DNA from: Myxococcales bacterium
Lineage (GTDB): Bacteria; Myxococcota_A; Polyangia; Polyangiales; Polyangiaceae
Length of the DNA stretch: 64,000 bases
NCBI GenBank assembly: GCA_016703425.1
Contig: JADJCA010000013.1
Location: 248,001 to 312,000 of the forward strand
Direction: 5' to 3'
The position numbers and the translations under genes were made by a program. Positions 45,301 through 54,607 of this stretch are shown here, piece after piece; the stretch's first letter is position 1, and every line of letters starts with the position of its first letter. The notes under the pieces are model-generated. The model saw only the letters and a program-made list of their open reading frames with translations. It was not told where the DNA came from and made no database searches.

Positions 45301-46653
45301 TCATCGAACGCGCGCACCGCGCGGCATCACCTGCTTGGTGAGGACATCGAAGGCCACGTCGAGGCCGTAGTCGGGCCCGCCGCGCGGGTCTGTGGGGATC
45401 GAGCCCAGCTCCGCCGGCTCGAGGCCTCCGTCTTCGGGTGCGACGCCCGCGTCGACGATCGCGCGCGCCGAGCGAGAGCCGCCGGCGTTGCCGCTGGGCT
45501 CAGCCGGCAGATGGTTCGCATAGTCGCGCTCACGAAAGCGCGACTCCGGATCGTTCAACTTGGAGGCGATGAGCACATCGGGGTGGATGCCATCGGCCTG
45601 CACAGCACGCCCGCTCGGCGTGTAGTAGCGCGCGGTCGTGAGCTTGAGTCCACCGATCCCGGGCAGCTCGACGATGGCCTGGACGCTGCCCTTGCCGAAG
45701 GTCTGCGAGCCGACGACGAGCGCGCGGTTGTTGTCCTGAAGCGCGCCAGCGAGGAGCTCTGACGCACTCGCGCTCCAGTCGTTGACGAGCACAACCACCG
45801 GCACCTTGGTAAGCGCGCCGCCGCGACGGGCGCGCACGTCGTCAACGACAAACCCGCGGTGACGTGTCGTGTAGATGCCGCCTTCGTCCAAGAGCTCGTC
45901 GGCGATGTCCATCGCCTCGTCGACGAGGCCGCCGGGGTTGGCACGCAGATCGAGAATGAGCCCTTTGAGGTCTCCGGCGGCGGCGGCGCGAAGGCTGGCC
46001 GTGTGGCGCAAGAGCTCGCCATGAACCCCTTCTTGAAACTGACGGATGCGGAGGTAACCCACGCCAAAGGCGAGCGGCTTCGAGCGGACGCTCGCGACGC
46101 GAACGACGTCGCGAATGAGATCGAACGTCAGCGGCTGCGCCACCCCGGAACGCCGAATCCGTAACTTGACCTTGGTGCCGGCCGGACCGCGCATACGCTT
46201 CAGGGTCTTCTCGAGCGAGGGCGCAACCACCAGCTCGTCGTCGATGGCGACGATACGGTCGCCCCCTTTGATGCCAGCGCGCTCGGCGGGAGAACCTTCG
46301 ATGGGCGCGATGACCGTGATGGCATCGCCTCGAAGATCGACCTCGACACCGACGCCGGCAAAGTGACCTTGGATCTCGTCTTGCGCGTCTTTCCACTCCT
46401 CGGTGGTCATGTAGACGGAGTGCGGGTCGAGCTCTGAGACCATGCCCTTGACGGCCCCGCGGAGGAGCTTGGTTCGTTCGACGGGGTCGACGTAGTAGCC
46501 CTCGACGGTCGTCAGCACGCGCGCCAACGCCTGGACGAGATCGTACGGCGTCTCGCGACTTGGACCGGCATGGGCCGCGGTGATGAAAGCCCCGCCGCCG
46601 GCCCCCAAGAGTGTCGCAAGGGCGAGCGGACCCCATCGGCAAATGGCGTTCAT
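45301..46653 (-). CDS. S41-family C-terminal processing peptidase
   Basis: A 450-residue exported serine protease. Signal peptide (1-30), the VEGYYVDP region, PDZ domain at about 115-190 (HFAGVGVEVDLRGDAITV, GIKGGDRIVAID), and the peptidase domain with the catalytic dyad S298 (SASASELL) and K321 (TFGKGSVQ). The YYTPSGRAVQADGIHPDV segment is standard. The family cleaves C-termini of envelope proteins and peptidoglycan hydrolases. ATG 46653 gives the signal peptide. The tail of about 60 residues after the domain is Asp/Gly-rich and family-atypical. Confidence 0.92.
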   Translation of the reverse strand: MNAICRWGPLALATLLGAGGGAFITAAHAGPSRETPYDLVQALARVLTTVEGYYVDPVERTKLLRGAVKGMVSELDPHSVYMTTEEWKDAQDEIQGHFAGVGVEVDLRGDAITVIAPIEGSPAERAGIKGGDRIVAIDDELVVAPSLEKTLKRMRGPAGTKVKLRIRRSGVAQPLTFDLIRDVVRVASVRSKPLAFGVGYLRIRQFQEGVHGELLRHTASLRAAAAGDLKGLILDLRANPGGLVDEAMDIADELLDEGGIYTTRHRGFVVDDVRARRGGALTKVPVVVLVNDWSASASELLAGALQDNNRALVVGSQTFGKGSVQAIVELPGIGGLKLTTARYYTPSGRAVQADGIHPDVLIASKLNDPESRFRERDYANHLPAEPSGNAGGSRSARAIVDAGVAPEDGGLEPAELGSIPTDPRGGPDYGLDVAFDVLTKQVMPRGARVR

Positions 46654-46900
46654 CGCCCGACGGTAGCAAGCCCCAACGGGTCGCGATGAGATGAAAACGC
46701 CGGAATTCCCCGCGCCGAGTTGGAGGTGGGACACGGCGGCGGCGGCGCCCGCCAGCGCTCGTGGGGCCGGGTCGCCTTTTCCCGTAGCAAGGCGCCAAAT
46801 AACGCTGATAGCCTGCTCGGGTAGATAGACGGCTCACTCGCAGGCAAGGCCGCAGCATGGCGCGCGCGCGCGAGCGAGGTCGTTGGGCGACCAATAAGGA

Positions 46901-46911
46901 GGTTCACCTTG
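46901..46911 (+). promoter_or_regulatory. Strong Shine-Dalgarno deciding a TTG start
   Basis: AAGGAGG (46896-46902) precedes TTG 46909 by 6 bases, a near-perfect anti-16S match; there is no better start nearby. It fixes the start of the 78-residue gene despite its rare start codon. Confidence 0.75.
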
Positions 46912-47145
46912 GCGATCGGTGACAAAGACGCAGGCACGAGGAACCAGGAGTCCAAGACCGACAAGAGGAAGCAGAGCCTCTACTTCCCCGAGTCGATGCT
47001 CCAGGAAATCAAAGAGGAGGCGGCGCGTCTCGACCGCTCGCTCTCCTGGGTCGTCCAGCGTGCGTGGAAGATCTCGCGCCTCGAGATCAAGAAGCTCCCC
47101 AGCGTCAACGACGTCGAGGGCAGCGACGACGACGACAACGAGTGA
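46909..47145 (+). CDS. Small helix-rich protein of the TIGR04563 type
   Basis: A 78-residue protein from TTG 46909. The core KQSLYFPESMLQEIKEEAARLDRSLSWVVQRAWKISR has the beta-strand/helix/helix pattern of ribbon-helix-helix proteins and matches, from memory, the myxobacterial family TIGR04563. An acidic tail (GSDDDDNE) follows. It could be a DNA-binding regulator or antitoxin-like protein; no toxin gene lies beside it. It is divergent from the S41 protease. Confidence 0.78.
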   Translation: MAIGDKDAGTRNQESKTDKRKQSLYFPESMLQEIKEEAARLDRSLSWVVQRAWKISRLEIKKLPSVNDVEGSDDDDNE

Positions 47146-47398
47146 CGCGGCCGGGCGAGGCGTCGCCCGCCCTCTGCACGCGCGCATCGACTCGCGGTGG
47201 GCATGGGCCCTTCGCCGCGGGTTGCTGTGGTCGAGCTCGGGGCTTCGTGAGGCCGCTTCCAGGCGACCCATCGTGAGGTGGAATTCGAACGAGCTCGAGG
47301 CCCTCGTCCCCTGACGGCGACGAGCAGTCTTTGCCGCCGGCGACGACGGCACGCGCCTCTACGTTCGTTCGAAGACAGGCGCGCATCCGCCAGAGGCG

Positions 47399-48193
47399 GT
47401 GCGCGCTTTTTTTTGCGACGGCATCGTCTGCGAAGGTTTCATCTGGAAGTACCTCTGGGAAGACCTCGCGACCCTCGCTCCGCTCGTCCACTGGAACTAC
47501 CGAGGCCACGGGCGCAGCTCGCCCCCTCGCGATGCCGACCGCATCGATATCGGTGCACATTGCAGCGACCTCGTGGCGGTCCGCAAACACGTCGGCGATC
47601 CGCCGGCGGTTCTGGTAGGGCACTCGATGGGCTGCCAGGTCGCGCTTGAGTGTGCGCATACGAACCCCGACAAGGTTCGAGGGCTCGTCTTGATCTGCGG
47701 GACCTACGGCCGCGTGACGCGAACCGTTCGTGGCGTGCCGGTGCTCGAGTGGGTGTTGCCGAAAATCGTCGAGCTGGCGACCAAGCGATCGCACGTGCTC
47801 CGCGCCATTTGGTCGCGCATTCCTCCAGAGATGGCGTTCCGGCTCGCGCTCCGGACCGGCGACATCGATCCGGAGAAGATCCGCGCCGAAGACATGATTC
47901 CCTACTTTCGCGAGATGGCGCAGATCGACGCGACGATGTTCGTGCGCATGCTGAAGGCTGCGGGCGAACACGACGCCGAGCCGTACCTCAAGGACATCAC
48001 GGTGCCGACGCTCATCATCGCCGGCGAACGTGACATGCTCACGCCGCCGTTCCTCTCGGAAGCGATGGCGCGCGAGCTGCCGAACTCGGAACTCTTCATT
48101 GTGCCTGGCGGAACCCACGTGGCGCCAATCGAGCAGCCGGCGATCTTCCAGGAGCGCATCCGCCAGTTCTGGCGCGAGAAGATCGCGCCGTGA
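47399..48193 (+). CDS. Alpha/beta-fold hydrolase, 5' end uncertain
   Basis: A 264-residue hydrolase with the nucleophile S76 in GHSMGCQ, D212 (GERDMLTPP) and H240 (GGTHVAP), plus the RGHGRSS motif. Its substrate is unknown. GTG 47399 is the first possible start in frame, yet the 84 bases before it read as good protein (FAAGDDGTRLYVRSKTG) that resembles the normal N-terminus of this family and stays open to a stop at 47312. The true start probably lies upstream in another frame (GTG 47278), which would need a one-base correction. The stop overlaps the next gene's GTG. Confidence 0.82.
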   Translation: MRAFFCDGIVCEGFIWKYLWEDLATLAPLVHWNYRGHGRSSPPRDADRIDIGAHCSDLVAVRKHVGDPPAVLVGHSMGCQVALECAHTNPDKVRGLVLICGTYGRVTRTVRGVPVLEWVLPKIVELATKRSHVLRAIWSRIPPEMAFRLALRTGDIDPEKIRAEDMIPYFREMAQIDATMFVRMLKAAGEHDAEPYLKDITVPTLIIAGERDMLTPPFLSEAMARELPNSELFIVPGGTHVAPIEQPAIFQERIRQFWREKIAP

Positions 48194-49164
48194 GGGGCCA
48201 TCACGGGCTTGCGCTCGCGCTCGCGGTAACGTTGCTCAACGCGTGCCGCGACCGCGCGACTCACACGACGACGGTGCGAGAGGCCGACGCGGGCACGACG
48301 CCGCCGCAGCCGAGCGACGCGACCGCCCCAAGGGCCGTCGATGCGAGCGTCAAAGACGCCGACGTTCTCTTGTCCGCGAAGTCCATTGGCAACACGTCGG
48401 TCGTCTTCAAGTTAACCTTCGCAAGCGGCGCGAAGTGCGCGTGGAAGCCCCGGTCGAAGCGCGGCAAAGACCGCTTCCGCGGCGAGATTGCCGCGTTCCG
48501 GCTCGCCGGCGCGCTCGGCGTTCGAGGTGTGCCTGCGGCCACCTTTGCGGCGTTGCCTTGGAGTCAGCTTGAGTCGGCGCTCGGCGCTTCTCCATCGTCG
48601 CTCGCTCTTGCGCAGCGCGAAGTCACCGCCGACGACGCGGGCCTCGTGCCGGGCGCCCGCATCGACTGGATCGAGGGCCTCGAGGTCCTCGGTCTCGAGA
48701 GCGAGCCTCTCCGGGGCCGTTGGCGAGGGTGGCTCCTCGACGACGCGCCCCTGACGGACGCCGACCGGCCCCTCGCCGCGCAAATCGCCACGATGATCGT
48801 GTTTGATTCGCTCGCAGGAAACTGGGATCGCTGGAGCGGTGCAAACGTAGGCTTCTTGCCGGCCAAGAGCGAGCTCGTCCTCATCGACAACGACGGGGCC
48901 TTCCTGCCCAAAGCGCCGCCGCCCATGGAACGGCAACGCGAGCTCATGCGCGGGCTGCGCGTGTTCCCAAAGGCCCTCGTCGACGCCATCAGGCTCCTCG
49001 ACGACGCGTCGATGCAGCGCGCCGTTGGCGAGGAACGCCCCGGCGTGCCGCTCTTGTCAGAAGCCGCGATGCGAGGCCTCGCCGAGCGACGCCTTACCGT
49101 CCTCGAGGCTGTCGACGCTCGCGTCAAGGCCGTGGGCGCAGCCAAAGCCTTCGCCTTCCCATGA
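48190..49164 (+). CDS. Lipoprotein with an atypical (FAM20/HipA-like) kinase fold
   Basis: A 324-residue lipoprotein (GTG 48190 overlaps the hydrolase stop; lipobox LLNAC). The mature region has the spaced residues of an atypical kinase: K86 (CAWKPRS), E99 (RGEIAAF), a GNWDRW motif with N211 and D213, and LIDNDGAF with D233 and D235. This order matches FAM20/HipA/PI-kinase-like proteins (K, E, GNxDR, xDNxxaF). Classical HRD and DFG are absent. A lipid-anchored envelope kinase, if active, would be unusual because the periplasm lacks ATP. It is coupled to the acyl-CoA ligase gene (ATGA overlap). The family assignment is my inference from motifs. Confidence 0.7.
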   Translation: MRGHHGLALALAVTLLNACRDRATHTTTVREADAGTTPPQPSDATAPRAVDASVKDADVLLSAKSIGNTSVVFKLTFASGAKCAWKPRSKRGKDRFRGEIAAFRLAGALGVRGVPAATFAALPWSQLESALGASPSSLALAQREVTADDAGLVPGARIDWIEGLEVLGLESEPLRGRWRGWLLDDAPLTDADRPLAAQIATMIVFDSLAGNWDRWSGANVGFLPAKSELVLIDNDGAFLPKAPPPMERQRELMRGLRVFPKALVDAIRLLDDASMQRAVGEERPGVPLLSEAAMRGLAERRLTVLEAVDARVKAVGAAKAFAFP

Positions 49165-50807
49165 TGGGCCCCCTGGAGCTCCTCGAAGCGACGCGCGGCG
49201 TGGCCGTTGGCGAGTTTCTGCGCGCACGAACCATCCTGCGCGTCGCCGCGTCTACGGGGCTCGCCGCCTCGCTCTCCCGCCGCGGCCTCCTCGAGATCGC
49301 GCGCTCACTGCCGGGCGGCCAGAATCCATCGCTGCTCTTCCGCATCTACGCCGCCGACCGCCCTGACAGCGCCGCACTCGTCTACGAGGGTCTGTCGATC
49401 ACGTGGGCCAACCTTTGGCGCGACATCACGCGGGCCGCGGCGGGCCTCCTCGAAGCGGGGGCACGACCGGGCGCGTCGGTCCTCTTGGTCATGAGAAATC
49501 GCCCCGAGTTTATCGTGGCGCAAAACGCCGCGGCGCTCATCGGCTGCGCCGCCGTGAGCGCCTCGTTTCACGCCACTGCCGAAGAGCTCTCGTACTTGGC
49601 GGAGCACTCGCGCGCTGCGGTGGCCATCGTCGAGCACTCGCTCCGAGACCGCTTGCCGGCACTGGTGCCGGAGATCGTCACCGTCGGCGCCGAGTCAGCT
49701 ACGTGGCCGGCACTCTTGAGACGTGGCGCCCGCTCGCCGGTGACCGGCGCGACCGGCGAACCGAGCGTCGTTGTCTACACGTCGGGCACGACGGGCAAAC
49801 CTAAGGGCGCGGTCCGCAAATTCCCGCGCGACAGCATGGCCGGCGCCATGCGCTTCATCGAGATCACGCCTATGAGGGCTGGCGATCGACACCTCGTCGT
49901 CGCGCCGCTGTACCACTCGACGGCGTACGCCTTCGCGACCATGACGCTTCTGCTCGGAGGCACGGTGGTCCTTGGCGCAGACTTTGAGCCGGCGCGCTTC
50001 CTAGATGACCTAGAGCGGCACCACATCAACACGACGGCCGTGGTGCCTACGCTGCTGCATCGGTGCCTGGAGTATTTGGGCGCGCGAAGGACGCGGCCGA
50101 TGGCGCTTCCGGACCTCCGGGCGATCTTCAGCGGCGGCGCACCGCTCTCAGGCGCGCTCGCGCTCCGCGTGATGGATCGCTTCGGCGACGTGCTCTTCAA
50201 TTTCTACGGCGCCACCGAAACTGGGCTTGTAACCCTCGCCACGCCCGACGATCTCCGGCACGCCCCAGGCACCATTGGACGCGCGGTGCCGGGCGTCGCA
50301 CTGCGGTTCGCCGGCGCTGACGGTCGCGAGGTTCGGGCGGGCGAGACCGGCGAGCTCTTCGTCAAGGGCTCGCTCGTGTCGGAGGGGTACCTCCGCGATG
50401 ACGACGCCACGCGCGCCGCATCGCAGGACGGGTACACGAGCGTCGGTGATCTGGCGCGTCAGGACCCGCAAGGCCGCGTGTTTCTGGAAGGGCGACGCCG
50501 CGAACTCATCATCAGCGGCGGCGTCAATGTCTACCCCATCGAGGTCGAACACGCGCTCGAGACCCATCCGCAAATCGCCGAGGCGGCCGTCGTCGGCGTT
50601 CCCGATGACGAGTGGGGCGAGCGCGTGCGCGCTTACCTGGTCCTCCGCGAGCAGCACGCACCGCTCGACCACGACGAGCTTCGCGCGTACATGAAGGCTC
50701 GCCTCTCTGGCGCGAAGGTGCCCCGCGAATACGTCACCGTTGGCGAGCTGCCGCGGAACCCAACGGGAAAAGTCCAAAAAGCACGCCTCGCTCGGGAGTA
50801 TCCATGA
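49161..50807 (+). CDS. Acyl-CoA synthetase (AMP-forming)
   Basis: A 548-residue ANL enzyme. The ATP loop YTSGTTGKPKGA, FYGATETG, the hinge SVGDLARQDPQGR, RRRELIISGGVNVYP and the catalytic Lys in NPTGKVQK are all present. It activates a carboxylic acid to an acyl-AMP and then the CoA ester. The N-terminal extension of about 40 residues is typical of fatty-acyl ligases of the FadD type. It is coupled to the kinase-fold lipoprotein upstream and to a 43-residue membrane protein downstream (ATG overlaps its TGA). Confidence 0.9.
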   Translation: MMGPLELLEATRGVAVGEFLRARTILRVAASTGLAASLSRRGLLEIARSLPGGQNPSLLFRIYAADRPDSAALVYEGLSITWANLWRDITRAAAGLLEAGARPGASVLLVMRNRPEFIVAQNAAALIGCAAVSASFHATAEELSYLAEHSRAAVAIVEHSLRDRLPALVPEIVTVGAESATWPALLRRGARSPVTGATGEPSVVVYTSGTTGKPKGAVRKFPRDSMAGAMRFIEITPMRAGDRHLVVAPLYHSTAYAFATMTLLLGGTVVLGADFEPARFLDDLERHHINTTAVVPTLLHRCLEYLGARRTRPMALPDLRAIFSGGAPLSGALALRVMDRFGDVLFNFYGATETGLVTLATPDDLRHAPGTIGRAVPGVALRFAGADGREVRAGETGELFVKGSLVSEGYLRDDDATRAASQDGYTSVGDLARQDPQGRVFLEGRRRELIISGGVNVYPIEVEHALETHPQIAEAAVVGVPDDEWGERVRAYLVLREQHAPLDHDELRAYMKARLSGAKVPREYVTVGELPRNPTGKVQKARLAREYP

Positions 50808-50935
50808 AAGAGTCGACCATCGCGGCCATCGTGTTCTTGGTCTTCGGCGTCATCGCAGCCGTCACGATCGTCTACATGCGAAGCCACGCGAAGGCGTCGC
50901 TTCCATCGACGAGCCTCGACGCCGGAGGCCGGTAG
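50804..50935 (+). CDS. 43-residue single-pass membrane protein
   Basis: A very small protein (ATG 50804, overlapping the ligase stop) made of a short charged N-terminus, one membrane helix (residues 6-25, IAAIVFLVFGVIAAVTIVYM) and a polar tail ending in DAGGR. It is the last gene of the operon starting at 47399. The size fits regulatory small membrane proteins, but no family is known. Confidence 0.6.
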   Translation: MKESTIAAIVFLVFGVIAAVTIVYMRSHAKASLPSTSLDAGGR

Positions 50936-50958
50936 CGTCGCGCCGCACGCGCCCGCCG

Positions 50959-53900
50959 CTAGCCAGCGGTCAATATCGCGTCCAGCTGCTGCTTGACGAC
51001 GCCCGACGCCGTGGCAGCGCGCTCGCGCACGAGCTCACGGCCCTTGTCACCCCCCAAGGTGACGAGCGCGCGTGCGCTCGCGATGAGCACCATGGAGGAG
51101 TCCGTCGGCGACGCCATCGCATCCTTAAGTAGCCCCACGAAGCTCTTTCGCTGCACTTTCACGACGCGCGAGAGGATCCCCAAGGCCGTGCCACGGACCT
51201 CCGGCGCCACGTCGACAAGCGAGGCGGCGGCGGCAGCTCGCAGTTCCTCGCCGGAGGGCGAGAGTCCGCTCACGATCTTGTCGATGCGTGCCACCACATC
51301 GACGTCAACGGCCTTGACGCGTCGCAGCCCGGCGAGGGCGCCGAGGCGAACGCCGTCGTCGGTGCCCTCGAGCAACTCGAGGAGGGCTCCTCGCGCCGCG
51401 GGTCCCGACAGCGCGGCAATGGCGGTCGCGGCAGCGCGCCGCACAGTCGCGACGGGATGCCGTACGAGGGGCTCGACGATGCGGCCCGCGGCCTCGTCGG
51501 CGACGTCGGGGACGGCGCGCAAGAAATCCTCCAAGAGCGTCGCATCGGCATCGGCGCCGAGCTTCTGGAGCGCCGAAGATACGACCGGAAGCGCCTCGTT
51601 GCCCACGGCGCGCAGTGCCGCGACAAAGCGTGCTCGCAGCGCCGCGTCGCTGCCGGAGAGCTGCTGCCGCGCCTCCGCGAGGGGAGCCGCGGCTTTGGCT
51701 CCCGCTGCCGAGAGCAGCGCCTGCGCCGGCTCACGCATGGCGGCAGCGCCACCGAGGAGCGTGTGGGCCACACACATGAGGACCTCCGGCTCTTCGACGA
51801 GGCGCGCTGCCGCAGCGGCCCGTTGACGCACGCGAGGCGCGCGACGTTCGTCGGCAGCGTGGGCCTTGAATCGCTCCACGATGGCGACAATGCTCGGCAG
51901 GTCGCCGCGCCGCGCGACAACGCGAGCCGTGTATTCGAGAACCGACGCCTCCCGGTCGTACGCGTCGGGTGACGCTGCCCCATCGAGCACGAGAAGCGTG
52001 CCGGCCTTGTCGGCCACGAGACTCGTGGCGCGCTGTTCAGCGAAGATCCAGAGCTGGAGATCTTTCGGGAGATCTTGCAGCGTCAAGACACTGCGCTCGT
52101 AGAGCTGGCGAAGAAGCGCGTCCGACTCCTCGGTACGCTCGCGGACGAAGCGCGCCGCAAACGGCGTGAGCAGCGTCGCTGCGCCCACCCGAGGCTCCGC
52201 TGTCGGCGGCGCCGCCAACTCCGCGAGCAGGACTTGCGCGAGCGCCACGGCGGGACGCGGCGCCAGCGCCTGAACGACGGTATCGACCACCTGCTCGGCG
52301 CTGAGCGCGTCGTCGTGGCTCGCCTCCGCGGCGATGAGATCGGCGTTGTCGAGGATGACGCGCAGTTGCTCCACCTTGGTCACGACGCGGAGCACGTCGC
52401 CGACCATCTGCGTCCGCAAGGCGCGACGCTCGCTGTCCGCCATGCCACGCAAGAGCGGGAGGGCACGGAGATCGCGCGCCAGCCGCGAGACACAAAGGTC
52501 AACCTGCCAGGGCAGCTTGCGCTTGCGTCCCAAGAGGTCGGCGACGAAGAGGATCGAGATTTCCGAGAAGCCGCGGGCCAGGAACTTGGCGCGGAGCTCC
52601 TCCGCCGGGATCTCGGGTCCCGAGAGGAGGTCGACGGCGTCCGAGAGCTCTTCCTCCGGAACGCCGTCTCGGACGACCAGCGAGACGACGTTTCGTCGCA
52701 CGAAGACGTCGCCAAATTTCTCCGCGTAGAGCTCGTAGACCGAGGCGGGAACGGCCTTCTTGAGCTCCTTCACCTCACCGGTGCCTGTCACCAACGTGAA
52801 GGTCACGGCGCCCGCGACGTCACGCCGCGAAAACGAGATCTCGCCCCGATGATCGAGCACCCGTTCCGCCGCCGACATGAGGCGCGCGAGCGCCGTGCCG
52901 GCTTCCCAATAGTTCCAATCGTAGTAACCCGTGCGCATGACGGCCGACGCGATGGCAACGAAGAACTCGGTGAAGCCAGCTTGTGGATCTTCGAGGGGCA
53001 GCGCCTTCTGGGCGTCGAGCATCTCGCGACGCCGCTCGCGGCGCGCGCCGTCGGCTGCCGGCTCGACGAGGGCACGCAGCGCCGTCCGAAGCTCGCGCGC
53101 TGACGCGTAACGCTCGCGCCGGTCTTTGGCGAGGCACTTGAGAATGATCGCGTCGAGGCGAAGGTCGAGGTCAGCGTTGTAGAGCGACGGCGGAGGCACT
53201 TCGTCGGTAAGTGCGCGCGTGAAGACCTCGGTCTGGGTTTCTCCGGTGATCGGCACGAAGCGTGTGGCCATCTCGTAGAGCGTCACGCCGAGCGCGTAGA
53301 TGTCCGTCCTCGCGTCGAGCTCCGCGGCCTGCCACTGCTCGGGCGACATGTACTCGGGCGTTCCGCAGATGACCCTGTCGTCGGCGCTTGCCCCCGCGAC
53401 ACGGGTCTGGGCGATGCCGAAGTCGCAGACCTTGGCGACCTCCGCGGCCTTGCCGTCGTCGTCAACGCCGGCCACGAGGATCACGTTTTCGGGCTTGATG
53501 TCTCGATGCACGATACCGGTGTCGTGGGCCACTGACAGGCCGGCGCAGATCTGCATGGCGATGGGCGCGAGTCGCCCGAGCGACAGCGGTCCCTCCTGTT
53601 CGATGACTTCGTGAAGATCCCGGCCTTCGAGGAACTCCATGACGATGTAGAGCAGGCCCGTCGGCTCTTGCCCGAAGTCGAGGATGCGGAGCACATTCAG
53701 GTGGTCGATGCGGCTCGCGGCGAGCGCCTCGCCTTGGAAGCGTGACGCGTAGTCGGCGTCGGACTGATAGAACGGGTGAAGAACCTTTACGGCGACAGCC
53801 TTCTGGAGATCGCGGTGGAGCGCACGGTAGACACGGCCCGCGGCACCACTGCCGAGGAGTTGGTCGATGCGGAACTTGCCGCCGCCGAGCGTTCGCCCGA

Positions 53901-54288
53901 CCAGCGGATCGGGCGCGGGCTTCGCGCTGACCTTCGCGATGTCGGCCGCCGACGGCGGCGGTGGCAGACTGCTGAGACGGTCGCTGGACCGCTCAGCCGA
54001 GTCACCGACGGCGAGCGCCGCTTCGAGACGGTAACGTTGCTCCTCGTCAAAGGGTCGCAGCTGCAGTGGGAACTGGCCGCCCTTGGCGAACCCGACAGGC
54101 TCTGCCAGGAGAACGAACGGCACCGTCGCTCCGGCGACGTGAACCTCGAGGATGTGCGTGGTCTGTTCGAAGGGAGGCTGCTCAAGCGGCAGGAAGGCGA
54201 CCTCGCCAGCGAGCGCGGCTTTCACGGTGCTCGTCAGCGGGGCGCCGTCCTCCACCCACGCAACGAGAACGGGGAGCAGCTCGTCCAC
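50959..54288 (-). CDS. Giant soluble Ser/Thr kinase with C-terminal HEAT repeats
   Basis: A 1109-residue protein, GTG 54288. Residues 1-95 are an unclassified beta-rich domain; the kinase spans about 138-415 (GSGAAGRVYRA, K168, HRD 261-263 with IKPEN, DFG at D289, YMSPEQ). Residues 430-730 are helical; 760-1109 are HEAT repeats (RHPVATVRRAAATAIAALSG, DDGVRLGALAGLRRV). No membrane segment. Domain combinations of this size (kinase + HEAT) occur in myxobacteria. It is active in sequence terms and may phosphorylate proteins bound by its own solenoid. It ends 23 bases from the convergent 43-residue gene. Confidence 0.9.
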   Translation of the reverse strand: MDELLPVLVAWVEDGAPLTSTVKAALAGEVAFLPLEQPPFEQTTHILEVHVAGATVPFVLLAEPVGFAKGGQFPLQLRPFDEEQRYRLEAALAVGDSAERSSDRLSSLPPPPSAADIAKVSAKPAPDPLVGRTLGGGKFRIDQLLGSGAAGRVYRALHRDLQKAVAVKVLHPFYQSDADYASRFQGEALAASRIDHLNVLRILDFGQEPTGLLYIVMEFLEGRDLHEVIEQEGPLSLGRLAPIAMQICAGLSVAHDTGIVHRDIKPENVILVAGVDDDGKAAEVAKVCDFGIAQTRVAGASADDRVICGTPEYMSPEQWQAAELDARTDIYALGVTLYEMATRFVPITGETQTEVFTRALTDEVPPPSLYNADLDLRLDAIILKCLAKDRRERYASARELRTALRALVEPAADGARRERRREMLDAQKALPLEDPQAGFTEFFVAIASAVMRTGYYDWNYWEAGTALARLMSAAERVLDHRGEISFSRRDVAGAVTFTLVTGTGEVKELKKAVPASVYELYAEKFGDVFVRRNVVSLVVRDGVPEEELSDAVDLLSGPEIPAEELRAKFLARGFSEISILFVADLLGRKRKLPWQVDLCVSRLARDLRALPLLRGMADSERRALRTQMVGDVLRVVTKVEQLRVILDNADLIAAEASHDDALSAEQVVDTVVQALAPRPAVALAQVLLAELAAPPTAEPRVGAATLLTPFAARFVRERTEESDALLRQLYERSVLTLQDLPKDLQLWIFAEQRATSLVADKAGTLLVLDGAASPDAYDREASVLEYTARVVARRGDLPSIVAIVERFKAHAADERRAPRVRQRAAAAARLVEEPEVLMCVAHTLLGGAAAMREPAQALLSAAGAKAAAPLAEARQQLSGSDAALRARFVAALRAVGNEALPVVSSALQKLGADADATLLEDFLRAVPDVADEAAGRIVEPLVRHPVATVRRAAATAIAALSGPAARGALLELLEGTDDGVRLGALAGLRRVKAVDVDVVARIDKIVSGLSPSGEELRAAAAASLVDVAPEVRGTALGILSRVVKVQRKSFVGLLKDAMASPTDSSMVLIASARALVTLGGDKGRELVRERAATASGVVKQQLDAILTAG

Positions 54289-54481
54289 GGCTGCAGCCTA
54301 GCGTGGCAGGCTCCCTGGGGCGCAAGGAAGGTGCTCGCTCGGCAACAGCACGCCGCATCCGCGCGCTGGAAAAATGCCGCAAACGTAACGCCGGCGAGCT
54401 AACGAAAGTTCATCGGCGCGCGTCAGGCCCCCCTTTGGCCCGGCTGCGTTGGGCAACGGCGCGAGCGCCTGAAGTCCGATC

Positions 54482-54607
54482 TCAGGGGCTGATCTTGTAG
54501 AGGATCGCCAGCACGATGAGGATCGTCACGACGCCAAGCGTCGCCAACTTGCGGGCATCCCACTCTTCTTCAGCGCGGGTCGGGTCGTCTTTGAGGTCAG
54601 TAGCCAT
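54482..54607 (-). CDS. 41-residue membrane protein
   Basis: From ATG 54607 (preceded by CGAGGCC): an acidic N-terminus (MATDLKDDPTRAEEEWDARK), then one membrane helix (ATLGVVTILIVLAILYKI). A longer reading from 54697 adds 30 residues without coding character. It points toward the giant kinase gene 193 bases away. No family recognised. Confidence 0.55.
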   Translation of the reverse strand: MATDLKDDPTRAEEEWDARKLATLGVVTILIVLAILYKISP

